DNA of 64,000 nucleotides from Streptomyces sp. NBC_00775 (lineage in GTDB: Bacteria; Actinomycetota; Actinomycetes; Streptomycetales; Streptomycetaceae). Under the pieces are notes generated by a model. It was given only the letters and a program-made list of their open reading frames with translations. It searched no databases and was not told the DNA's origin. Location of the stretch: positions 5,704,001-5,768,000 of the forward strand of contig NZ_CP108938.1 in the NCBI RefSeq assembly GCF_036347135.1, written 5' to 3'. Position numbers and translations under genes: made by a program. Positions 9,224 through 21,936 of the stretch are shown in pieces (within the stretch, counting starts at the first letter, position 1; each line of letters begins with the position of its first letter).

Positions 9224-9598
9224 AAGTGTTCCCCCGGTAATGACGTCTCCCCCCGGAGACTCTCCCCGCCATTGGCAGCCGGAGCGTGCGGAACAAGCTT
9301 GTGAGCACGAGCCCGCCCTGCGGACTCGTCGAGCGCATCCCCCTACACCCCGTCGACACACGAACATAGTTGAGAGGGGGTCAATTCAGAAGGGGCAGGT
9401 TCCGCACGGAGCGCCCCCCGATCGGAGTACGGGACGGTTACGTCCCGATTGCGCCCCCTCCGCGCACCCCGTGCACCCCCACTGGCCTGCGAATATTCCT
9501 CGGACTCCGGCAAATCGGCCAACCCTGCGCGTTGTCGGCGGCCGGTCACACAAATTGTCGGGCCTGTGGACAAACGCAAGAGCTGGGTGCGTCATGGG
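9224..9598. promoter_or_regulatory. Divergent spacer between atrA-like and ndh genes, with palindromes
   Basis: Two clear dyads are visible near the TetR start: GTCTCC-CCCC-GGAGAC at 9245-9260, and ACAAGCTTGT at 9293-9302 inside a larger imperfect GTGC...GCAC dyad. Either could be an operator for the TetR protein. I saw no good Rex site (TGTGAAC...GTTCACA) near the NADH dehydrogenase start. Promoter hexamers were not assigned. Confidence 0.45.
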
Positions 9599-10978
9599 AT
9601 GGTGAAGGAACGTGCGCGCATTCTCATTGTCGGCGGCGGCTACGTCGGGTTGTACACAGCCCTGCGCCTGCAGCAGAAGTTGAAGCCTGAACTGAAGCGG
9701 GGCGAGGTCGAGATCACGGTCGTCTCGACCGAGCCGTACATGACCTATCAGCCGTTCCTTCCCGAGGCCGCCGCGGGCTCGATCTCGCCGCGCCATGTCG
9801 TCGTCCCGCTGCGCCGGGTCCTGGACCAGTGCCGGATCCTCATCGGCGAGGTCCAGTCGATCGACCACGCCAAGCGCACCGCGACGGTCACCACGCTCGC
9901 CACCGAGGAGGAGGGCGCGGGCGCGGAGCAGATCACGTACGACGAACTCGTCCTCGCCCCCGGCTCGGTCTCGCGCGCCCTCCCGATCCCCGGACTCGCC
10001 GACTACGCCATCGGCTTCAAGACGGTCGAGGAGGCCATCGGCCTGCGCAACCACGTCATCGAGCAGATGGACATCGCCTCCTCCACCCGCGACCCCGCGA
10101 TCCGCGACGCGGCCCTGACCTTCGTCTTCGTAGGAGGCGGTTACGCCGGCGTCGAGGCGCTCGGCGAGCTGGAGGACATGGCCCGCTATGCCGCGCGCTA
10201 CTACCACAACGTCCGGCCCGAGGACATGAAGTGGATCCTCGTCGAGGCCTCGAACCGCATCCTCCCCGAGGTCGGCGAGGAGATGGGCAAGTACACGGTC
10301 ACCCAGCTGCGCCGTCGCAACATCGACGTACGCCTGGAGACCCGCCTCGACTCGTGCGCGGACCGGGTCGCCGTCCTCAGTGACGGCGCGCGCTTCCCGA
10401 CGCGTACGGTCGTGTGGACCGCCGGAGTGAAACCGCACCCGGTCCTCGCCGCGACCGATCTGCCCCTCAATGAGCGCGGCCGCCTCCAGTGCACTCCCCA
10501 GCTGACCGTCGACGGCGTCACGCACGCGTGGGCCGCGGGAGACGCCGCCGCCGTCCCCGACGTCACCGCCGCCGAGCCCGCCAAGGAGACCGCGCCCAAC
10601 GCCCAGCACGCCGTGCGTCAGGCCAAGGTCCTCGGCGACAACATCGCGCACTCCCTGCGGGACGAGGCGCTGGAGACGTACTCCCACAAGTACGTCGGTT
10701 CGGTCGCGTCCCTGGGACTGCACAAGGGCGTCGCGCACATCTACGGGCGCAAGCTGAAGGGCTATCCTGCCTGGTTCATGCACCGCGTCTACCACCTGAG
10801 CAGGGTGCCGACTTTCAACCGCAAGGCTCGTGTGCTCGCCGAATGGACCCTGGCGGGGCTCTTCAAGAGGGAGATCGTGTCCCTCGGTTCGCTCGAACAC
10901 CCCCGAGCGGAGTTCGAACTCGCGGCCGGTGGAAAGCCTCCTCTCGACCCGAAGCTCGACCCGAAGGGGTCGTCCTGA
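9599..10978 (+). CDS. Type II NADH dehydrogenase (NAD(P)/FAD-dependent oxidoreductase)
   Basis: Starting at ATG 9599 (MVKERARIL) gives 459 residues, normal for NDH-2. The FAD Rossmann motif VGGGYVGLYTA is at residue 10, the second NADH-binding motif FVFVGGGYAGVEA near 175, and the C-terminal FAD signature WAAGDAAAVPD near 305. NDH-2 is a non-proton-pumping membrane-associated enzyme that passes electrons from NADH to menaquinone. No transmembrane helix is expected; attachment is by C-terminal amphipathic helices. It is divergent from the TetR gene and monocistronic or read with the next gene, 132 bp downstream. Confidence 0.9.
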   Translation: MVKERARILIVGGGYVGLYTALRLQQKLKPELKRGEVEITVVSTEPYMTYQPFLPEAAAGSISPRHVVVPLRRVLDQCRILIGEVQSIDHAKRTATVTTLATEEEGAGAEQITYDELVLAPGSVSRALPIPGLADYAIGFKTVEEAIGLRNHVIEQMDIASSTRDPAIRDAALTFVFVGGGYAGVEALGELEDMARYAARYYHNVRPEDMKWILVEASNRILPEVGEEMGKYTVTQLRRRNIDVRLETRLDSCADRVAVLSDGARFPTRTVVWTAGVKPHPVLAATDLPLNERGRLQCTPQLTVDGVTHAWAAGDAAAVPDVTAAEPAKETAPNAQHAVRQAKVLGDNIAHSLRDEALETYSHKYVGSVASLGLHKGVAHIYGRKLKGYPAWFMHRVYHLSRVPTFNRKARVLAEWTLAGLFKREIVSLGSLEHPRAEFELAAGGKPPLDPKLDPKGSS

Positions 10979-11110
10979 CCGGACCCAGGAACTCCACCGG
11001 TCGGGTCGGCGTCTGACGGATGTCGGCCCGGTCGGCCAGACTGCCAGACTGGTCCACGACCTTGGGCGGGCCCACCGCTCGCCCTTCTATCCCACGAGGC
11101 TTTCCCCACT

Positions 11111-12766
11111 GTGAACTTCACGCGCTGGAGCGCCCGGCTCCCCGGAACGCAGCGCCGCGCCGCAGCGCGGACCGAGCACACGGTCTCCCCGGACCGACGA
11201 GGGGAAGGCTCCGTGCCCGCAGCCCGCGCCGAGCAGCTGACCGACGACACGCCGCCCGCGCTCGCCGTCGACGAGCTGCCGGTGCGCGAGGTCCTCGACC
11301 GCGTCCCCGCGCTCGTCGCCCTCGTGCACGGCCCCGAGCACCGCCTTGCGTACGTCAACGACGCCTACACGGCGGCCTTCGGCGTGCGCCCCGTCGGCGA
11401 GCCCGCGCACGAGGCGCTGCCCGAGCTGGACGAGCTCGGCCTGCTGCCGCTCCTCGACCAGGTACTGCGCAGCGCGAAGCCCCGCACGGTCAAGTCCCGC
11501 AAGGTGAAGAGCGGCCGCTCCTACACCTTCACCTGCACGCCGGTCGACACCTCCCCCGAGGGCCAGGGCGGCGGCGTACTGATCTTCGCCACCGACGTCA
11601 CCGACCACGCCGAGGCCGCCGAGCGACTGCGTGCCAGCGAGCGCCGCCAGCGCGAAACGGCCGTCACCCTCCAGCGCTCCCTCCTCCCCCAGGAGTTGGA
11701 GGAGCCCGACGACCTGCGCATCGCGGCCACCTACCAGCCCGGCGGCACGGAGGCCGCGGTCGGCGGCGACTGGTACGACGTGATCACCCTCGGCGGCGGC
11801 CGTACGGCGCTCGTCATCGGCGACGTCATGGGCCGCGGGGTGCGCGCCGCGGCGGTCATGGGCCAGCTCCGTACGGCCGTACGTGCCTACGCCCGCCTAG
11901 ACCTTCCTCCCCACGAGGTCCTGCAACTCCTCGACGGCCTCGCCACCGAGATCGACGCCAACCAGATCGCCACGTGCGTGTACGCCGTCCACGACCCCAA
12001 CGAGGGGCGGCTGGTGTACGCCTCGGCGGGCCACCTCCCCATCCTGGTCCGCGACGAGAGCGGCACCGTCCACCGCGCCGACGAGCCCACCGGGCCGCCG
12101 CTCGGCACCGGCGGCTGGCTGCACGCCTCGGGCTCGGTGCCGCTGGGTCCCGGCTCCACCGCCGTCCTCTACACCGACGGCCTGGTCGAACGCCGCGACG
12201 AGGACCTGGACGAGGGCATCGCCTCCCTGGAGCGCGCCCTCGCCGGCGCCACCGGCACCCCCCAGGTGGTCTGTGACCGCCTTGTCCGTTCGGCGGGTGT
12301 CACGGCCGACCACGACGACGACGTGGCGGTCCTGGTCCTCCAGCACCCCGCCCGTACGGGGCCGGACAGCGAGCTCTTCCGAAATGCCGCCCTGGAGCTG
12401 CTCGGGGGTGTGGAGGCGGCGCCACGCGCGCGTGCGTTCGCCTCCGGCGTTCTGACGAGCTGGCGTTTTCCGGCCGAGCTGCATGACCTGGGGGTCCTGG
12501 CCGCCAGTGAGCTTGTCGCCAACTCGCTGCAACACGGCACGCCACCCATGCGGTTGCGCCTGCGGCGCACTGACCGGCGCCTCATCATCGAGGTCACGGA
12601 CGGTGATGATCACCTTCCGCGGCGACGCCGTGCCGATCCTGCCGACGAGGCGGGCCGTGGGATCGCCATCGTCGCCACGATTGCCTCCGGCTGGGGGTCG
12701 CGGCGTACCCCCGGGGGCGGCAAGGCGGTGTGGTGCGAGTTCGCGCTACCGCGCGGGGAACACTGA
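11111..12766 (+). CDS. PAS / SpoIIE-type PP2C phosphatase / HATPase signalling protein
   Basis: Start GTG 11111; 551 residues. A PAS-like sensor domain (about 55-160) is followed by a SpoIIE/RsbU phosphatase domain (about 195-400) with the metal-binding motifs GGDWYD and GDVMGRG, then an RsbW-like histidine-kinase-type ATPase (about 420-548) with ASELVANSLQHG as N-box and RGIAIV as G-box. Such proteins dephosphorylate anti-anti-sigma factors and may themselves phosphorylate them or bind a sigma factor. No sigma or anti-sigma gene sits next to it, so the partner is unknown. Cytoplasmic; no membrane segment seen. Confidence 0.88.
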   Translation: MNFTRWSARLPGTQRRAAARTEHTVSPDRRGEGSVPAARAEQLTDDTPPALAVDELPVREVLDRVPALVALVHGPEHRLAYVNDAYTAAFGVRPVGEPAHEALPELDELGLLPLLDQVLRSAKPRTVKSRKVKSGRSYTFTCTPVDTSPEGQGGGVLIFATDVTDHAEAAERLRASERRQRETAVTLQRSLLPQELEEPDDLRIAATYQPGGTEAAVGGDWYDVITLGGGRTALVIGDVMGRGVRAAAVMGQLRTAVRAYARLDLPPHEVLQLLDGLATEIDANQIATCVYAVHDPNEGRLVYASAGHLPILVRDESGTVHRADEPTGPPLGTGGWLHASGSVPLGPGSTAVLYTDGLVERRDEDLDEGIASLERALAGATGTPQVVCDRLVRSAGVTADHDDDVAVLVLQHPARTGPDSELFRNAALELLGGVEAAPRARAFASGVLTSWRFPAELHDLGVLAASELVANSLQHGTPPMRLRLRRTDRRLIIEVTDGDDHLPRRRRADPADEAGRGIAIVATIASGWGSRRTPGGGKAVWCEFALPRGEH

Positions 12767-12821
12767 GAGCTTGGGCCAGGGGTGTGGTGTGTGTCGGCTG
12801 CGGGTGGGTGGGGGCTGGTGC

Positions 12822-12974
12822 AAAAGATTGCGCAGTTCCCCGCGCCCCTGAAGGCGCGGGGCTTCGCCCCGCGATCCCCCGCCCGCCCGGGTTCGTTCGT
12901 CTGCGGGCCGGTGGGGGCCGTTCGCGCAGTTCCCCGCGCCCCTAAAAGGGGCGCGGGGAACTGCGCAATCTTTT
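12822..12974. repeat. Inverted GC-rich dispersed element, with nested hairpin
   Basis: Arms 12822-12848 and 12948-12974 are 27-bp perfect reverse complements containing GGGGCGCGGGGAACTGCGC. The right arm also pairs with 12924-12942 through a TAAAA loop, giving a compact 19-bp hairpin. It lies in the 339-bp gap between the phosphatase and methyltransferase genes, otherwise gene-free. The nested hairpin ends in TTTT at 12971-12974 and might serve as a terminator. Confidence 0.85.
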
Positions 12975-13105
12975 AGCGGGGGTCTGGGGGCGCAGCCCCC
13001 AGGAACGGATGGGACGGGTAGGGGCGGCGGGGGCGAGGAACCCTCGTGGGGACAGGGCCGCGCGTCACCTAGCCGTCTGACCCGCCCGGTGCTAATAGCT
13101 CCCCC

Positions 13106-13921
13106 ATGGCAGACGAAACGGGCTTTCAGCTCAAAGGAAGTGCTCCTGAGCGCTACGAGCAGTACGCCGCGCCGTTCATGGCCCCCTTCGTGGAGGCGGT
13201 GCTGGACGCCGTGGACCTGTTCCCCGGCGCCACGGTCCTGGACCTGGCATGCGGCACAGGCTTCGCGGCCCGCGCGGCAGCCGCCCGGGTCGGCCCGGCG
13301 GGGCGCGTCTCGGGCGCGGACGTCAACGACGGCATGGTGAAGGTGGCCAGGGAACGCGCGCCCCGGATGTACCCGGACATCGCGTTCACGGCGGCCCCCG
13401 CTGACAACCTCCCCTACGAGGACGCCACCTTCGACGCGGTCGTGTGCCAGCAGGGCGTCCAGTTCTTCCCCGACCTGGATGCCGCCTTCGCGGAGACGGC
13501 CCGAGTGACCCGCCCAGGAGGCCGCTTCGCCGCCACCACCTGGGCCGCCAGGAGCCTGATCCCGTACTTCGTGGCCCAGTACGAGGCCGTCAAGGAGTAC
13601 GGCGGCCCAGAGATCGCCGCGGACTACGAGGGCGCCTTCTCCGGCACCGCCGAACGCCTCACCACCGCCCTGCGCACCGCCGGCTTCCACGACGTCACCT
13701 GCCGCGAGGTCAGCTTCGGCATCGCCTTCCCGCCGCTGGCCGAGTACGCCCCCGGCCAGCTCTCGTCGACGTCCTGGGGCCAGGCGATCGTCGACAACGA
13801 AGGCGACGACGCCCTCGTACGCGCGGGCCGAGCGGTCCATGAACACCTCGCGGACCGCACCGCCCCCGACGGCAGCGCGACGCTCCCCTTTACGGCCAAC
13901 CTGCTGACGGGGGTCCGCTGA
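13106..13921 (+). CDS. Class I SAM-dependent methyltransferase
   Basis: ATG 13106; 271 residues. Rossmann-like methyltransferase fold with motif I VLDLACGTG at about residue 49, an acidic SGADVND (motif II) and VVCQQGVQFFPD (post-motif), resembling UbiE/Methyltransf_11 enzymes. It transfers a methyl group from S-adenosylmethionine to an unknown small acceptor. It stands alone: a repeat-filled gap lies upstream, and downstream a shared terminator separates it from a convergent exporter gene. Substrate cannot be judged. Confidence 0.87.
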   Translation: MADETGFQLKGSAPERYEQYAAPFMAPFVEAVLDAVDLFPGATVLDLACGTGFAARAAAARVGPAGRVSGADVNDGMVKVARERAPRMYPDIAFTAAPADNLPYEDATFDAVVCQQGVQFFPDLDAAFAETARVTRPGGRFAATTWAARSLIPYFVAQYEAVKEYGGPEIAADYEGAFSGTAERLTTALRTAGFHDVTCREVSFGIAFPPLAEYAPGQLSSTSWGQAIVDNEGDDALVRAGRAVHEHLADRTAPDGSATLPFTANLLTGVR

Positions 13922-13932
13922 GAGACAAAAGA

Positions 13933-13966
13933 GGCCGCCACCACGTCCGAAAACGTGGTGGCGGCC
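13933..13966. terminator. Bidirectional terminator
   Basis: A 14-bp perfect stem (13933-13946 with 13953-13966, loop CCGAAA) lies between the convergent methyltransferase and MFS genes. A-rich sequence on the left (13925-13930) reads as a U-tract for the leftward transcript. Confidence 0.8.
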
Positions 13967-13993
13967 GTCGTACGTCTGCCCGTCCGTCGTCCG

Positions 13994-15286
13994 TCAGGCG
14001 CTCGCCGGGACCGGCTCCGCCGGTGTCCCGCCCTGCGCGACCACCCGGCTCTTCGCGAGCGACGGCTGGTTCTGCACGGGGGTGAGCTGCCGACCGAGCC
14101 GCACGGCCAGGAACGTGATGCCGAGCGAGAAGAGAAGGAACGTCACGATGTACGGGCCGTGCAGCGACGCCCCCATCGGACCGCCCACCGCGGGACCGAT
14201 CGCCAGCGCGAGCTGCTTCACCAGGGCGAAGGCCGAGTTGTACTGACCGGCCATGCCCGACGGCGCCAGATCGGCGACCAGCGGTGCGACGGTCGGCGAC
14301 AGCATCGCCTCGCCGAGTCCGAAGAGCGCGTACGTCGAGATGAAGGCCGCCGTGGCCATGGTCTGGCTGCCGTGGCCGAGGCCCGCGTACCCGGCCGCGA
14401 GCCACGCGACGGCCCAGATCAGACCGACCGCGCCGATCACCCGGGACCGCTTCCTGCGCTCGACGAACCTGAGCACAGCGAACTGCGCGATCACGATGAC
14501 CGCGGTGTTCGCGGCCATCGCCGTACCGAGCGCGGACGTGGAGATCCCGGCCGCCTCGACGCCGTACGCGGAGAGCCCCGACTCGAACTGTCCGTAGCAG
14601 GCGAAGAACAGCACGAAGCCCAGCACGGACAGCTGCACCATGGCCCGGTTGTCGAGCAGCCGCTTCCAGCTGCCGCCCTTGGCCTGCGGCGCGTCACCCT
14701 TGATCCGCGGCGCGTGCGGCATCCGTACGGTCGACATGATCACGACGAGCAGCAGGAACATCGCCGCCTCGATCGAGAACAGCAGGGTGAACGACCCCGG
14801 CCGCGAGGTGTCGACGATGTGGCCGCCGATCAGACCACCGACACCGAACCCGAGGTTCTGCAGGAAGAACTGCATCGCGAAGGCGCGCGACCGCGTGTCC
14901 GCCGAGGAGCAGTCCACGATCATCGTCGCGAGCGCCGGCTGCATCACGGCCTGCCCGGCACCGAGCGCGGCCGCCGACAGCAGGACGGTCGTGGCGCTGT
15001 TCGCGAGCCCGAGGCTCAGAGCCCCCAAGGCGGCGGTGACCAGAGCGGCGAGCAGCACCGGCAGCGGGCCGCGCCGGACGATGGCCCGTCCGGCGAACGG
15101 CAACACGACAAGGGCGGCCACGGCGAAGACGGCGAGCACGATGCCCGCCGTCATGGAGCCGAGTCCCCGAACCTGCGCCACATAGACGTAGAGGAAGGGG
15201 ACGGTAAAGCCGAGCCCGAACGCGCTGAGTGCGTTGCCCACGTGGATCCGGCGCATCGCTGCGCCCATCGCCCTGGTCACTTTCAC
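13994..15286 (-). CDS. MFS transporter (drug-efflux type)
   Basis: 430 residues from GTG 15286; GTG 15280 or ATG 15268 are also possible, and an AAGG site fits 15280 best. About twelve hydrophobic helices in two halves with a charged central loop (PHAPRIKGD, near 195), typical of 12-TM proton-coupled exporters. Arg-rich loops after helices 2 and 8 fit the MFS pattern. It is divergent from a MarR-family gene with palindromes between them, the usual layout for an efflux pump induced when its substrate binds the regulator. Substrate unknown; cytoplasmic membrane. Confidence 0.87.
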   Translation of the reverse strand: MKVTRAMGAAMRRIHVGNALSAFGLGFTVPFLYVYVAQVRGLGSMTAGIVLAVFAVAALVVLPFAGRAIVRRGPLPVLLAALVTAALGALSLGLANSATTVLLSAAALGAGQAVMQPALATMIVDCSSADTRSRAFAMQFFLQNLGFGVGGLIGGHIVDTSRPGSFTLLFSIEAAMFLLLVVIMSTVRMPHAPRIKGDAPQAKGGSWKRLLDNRAMVQLSVLGFVLFFACYGQFESGLSAYGVEAAGISTSALGTAMAANTAVIVIAQFAVLRFVERRKRSRVIGAVGLIWAVAWLAAGYAGLGHGSQTMATAAFISTYALFGLGEAMLSPTVAPLVADLAPSGMAGQYNSAFALVKQLALAIGPAVGGPMGASLHGPYIVTFLLFSLGITFLAVRLGRQLTPVQNQPSLAKSRVVAQGGTPAEPVPASA

Positions 15287-15302
15287 CTGCCTTGGTAGTG
15301 AA

Positions 15303-15385
15303 GCCTTCAGGGCGCATGGATGCAGGCCTGAAGACTTCGAAGCTAAAGTTAGAACGTGAACAGTACACCTTGAAGGACTTCAAGG
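15303..15385. promoter_or_regulatory. Probable MarR operators in the divergent promoter region
   Basis: Two inverted repeats are visible: CCTTGAA-GGAC-TTCAAGG (15368-15385, perfect, 18 bp) immediately before the MarR start, and CTTCAGG...CCTGAAG (arms 15305-15311 and 15327-15333) nearer the MFS start. An 18-bp dyad is a normal MarR footprint, so the protein probably represses both genes from here. Confidence 0.65.
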
Positions 15386-15392
15386 CCAAGTG

Positions 15393-15962
15393 ATGGCGTG
15401 CGATACTGCGGTCATGGGCGACACCCCCGGCGTCAGTGAGCCGACACTCGAAGAACAGATCGCCGCGTACCAGCGCGAGTTCCAGGACCTCGACCCCCAG
15501 GTCGAGAAGATCGTCTCGGCCCTCTCCCGCCTCAACCGGCGCATGAACGTCGCCTACGGCCGCCAGACCGCCGCACTCGGCATCAGCAGCGCCGAGTGGG
15601 AAGTCCTCAAGGCACTCGTCCTCGCCGGCGCCCCGTACCGCCTGGGCCCGAGCGAGCTCGCCAAGCGGCTGGGCCTCACCCCGGCCGCGATGACCCACCG
15701 CATCGACCGGATGGTCTCGGAGGGGCTGGTCACCCGGGAGCGCGACGAGTCCAATCGCGTACGCGTCATCGTGGAGCTGACGGACGAGGGGCGCGAGAAG
15801 TGGCTTGAGGCGATGCGCCTTGCCTCGGTCTTCGAGGAGGACCTGCTCCAGGACCTGTCCGCCGAGGAGCGCGGCGTCCTGGGCGAGGCTCTGACCCGTC
15901 TTCTACGACGCGTGGAGCACGCCCAGCCGGACGCGGGCGGCCGGCTCAGCGACCTCGATTAA
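15393..15962 (+). CDS. MarR-family transcriptional regulator
   Basis: Start ATG 15393 is preferred, as AAGG (15382-15385) sits seven bases upstream; GTG 15390 and ATG 15414 are alternatives. 189 residues. The winged helix covers about residues 55-135, with recognition region LGPSELAKRLGLTPAAMTHRIDRM and wing TRERDESNRVRVIVELTDEG; N- and C-terminal helices form the dimer interface. It is divergent from an MFS exporter and probably represses it and itself until a ligand binds. A longer than usual N-terminus (about 45 residues before the DNA-binding core) is notable. Confidence 0.87.
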   Translation: MACDTAVMGDTPGVSEPTLEEQIAAYQREFQDLDPQVEKIVSALSRLNRRMNVAYGRQTAALGISSAEWEVLKALVLAGAPYRLGPSELAKRLGLTPAAMTHRIDRMVSEGLVTRERDESNRVRVIVELTDEGREKWLEAMRLASVFEEDLLQDLSAEERGVLGEALTRLLRRVEHAQPDAGGRLSDLD

Positions 15963-15967
15963 AGATC

Positions 15968-16343
15968 TTGACAGCGGCGGTTGACATCACCCTGCCCGGT
16001 CCGTAAGGTTCTTCGAGCTGCCACGGAGCCGTAACGGTTCTTCGGTAGCACCTCCGCCGCTGATGCGGCACCCAAACCACCAGCACGATCTCCCGGACCG
16101 GGGCGAATTCGGCGTGCCCGAATTCAATTCGATTCGGACACGGCAGCCCGATTAGGAACTGCCGAGAGGATCCGCTAAAGTTTGGGACGTCGGAACGGCC
16201 CAACAGCCGCGAAGACAAGCCCCGCTGACTGGGAATCAGGCCCGAAAGGATCTGATAGAGTCGGAACCGCCGGAAAGGGAAACGCGAAAGCGGAAACCTG
16301 GAAAGCACCGAGGAAAATCGGACCGGAAACGATCTGATAGAGT
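15968..16343 (+). promoter_or_regulatory. Ribosomal RNA operon promoters (four recognisable)
   Basis: p1: TTGACA (15981-15986), 17-bp spacer, TAAGGT (16004-16009); a second TTGACA lies at 15968. Three more -10-like boxes follow: TAAAGT (16176-16181), TAGAGT (16256-16261) and TAGAGT (16338-16343), spaced 80 and 82 bp. Streptomyces rrn operons characteristically have several tandem promoters. The -35 regions of the last three are weak. Confidence 0.75.
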
Positions 16344-16640
16344 CGGAAACGCAAGAACGAAACAAAAACAAAGCAAGACCGAAGGGAAGCGCCCGGAGGA
16401 AAGCCCGAGAGGGTGAGTACAAAGGAAGCGTCCGTTCCTTGAGAACTCAACAGCGTGCCAAAAATCAACGCCAGATATGTTGATACCCCGTCTCCGGCCG
16501 ATCGGCTGGGACGAGGTTCCTTTGAAAAAGTCCTGCCGGACGATGTTCGGTAGGCGCACAGCGAGGACGCTGTGAACCGAGGGGATTATTCCTCTCCTTG
16601 GTTCCGCTCTCGTGGTGTCCACCCGATTACGGGTAAACAT
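16344..16640 (+). other. 16S rRNA leader
   Basis: Transcribed leader between the last promoter and mature 16S rRNA. It includes a purine-rich GGAAA-repeated stretch and TTGAGAACTCAACAGCGTG (about 16439-16457), a conserved Streptomyces leader segment probably involved in antitermination and RNase III processing. No gene. Confidence 0.6.
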
Positions 16641-21602
<4,962 letters not shown>

Positions 21603-21685
21603 GTTGCTCGCGTCCACTGTGTTGGTTCTGAAACCACGAACAACCGTCGTAGCTATGCCACGGCTCCGGTTGACAGTTTCATAGT
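21603..21685 (+). other. 23S-5S spacer with processing stem
   Basis: 21605-21621 pairs perfectly with 18458-18474 to enclose the 23S rRNA in a 17-bp stem. The rest is an ordinary short spacer without a gene. Confidence 0.75.
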
Positions 21686-21804
21686 GTTTCGGTGGTCATA
21701 GCGTGAGGGAAACGCCCGGTTACATTCCGAACCCGGAAGCTAAGCCTCACAGCGCCGATGGTACTGCAGGGGGGACCCTGTGGGAGAGTAGGACGCCGCC
21801 GAAC
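21686..21804 (+). rRNA. rrf: 5S ribosomal RNA
   Basis: About 119 nt beginning GTTTCGGTGGTCATAGCG and ending GGACGCCGCCGAAC; the two ends pair as helix I. CATTCCGAACCCGGAAGCTAAG is the conserved helix III loop of 5S rRNA. Boundaries may shift by one or two bases. Confidence 0.95.
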
Positions 21805-21817
21805 AAATTTTAAGAAG

Positions 21818-21859
21818 AAGCCCCAACTCCTGGGTATACACCCGGAGTTGGGGCTTTTT
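21818..21859 (+). terminator. Intrinsic terminator of the rRNA operon
   Basis: Strong hairpin of AAGCCCCAACTCC with GGAGTTGGGGCTT, followed by TTTTT, directly downstream of 5S rRNA. This is the classical intrinsic shape, unusually clear for this genome. Confidence 0.92.
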
Positions 21860-21936
21860 CGCGTTCACCGTGTGGTCATGTCCACGTCAATAGTAGTTCC
21901 CTCTCCCGTCACGCCCTCGCGTCACCGTCGTGACTC

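Noticed and set aside
9449..9598. Upstream extension of the NADH dehydrogenase frame
   Set aside because: The Rossmann motif should be near the N-terminus; ATG 9599 gives normal length.
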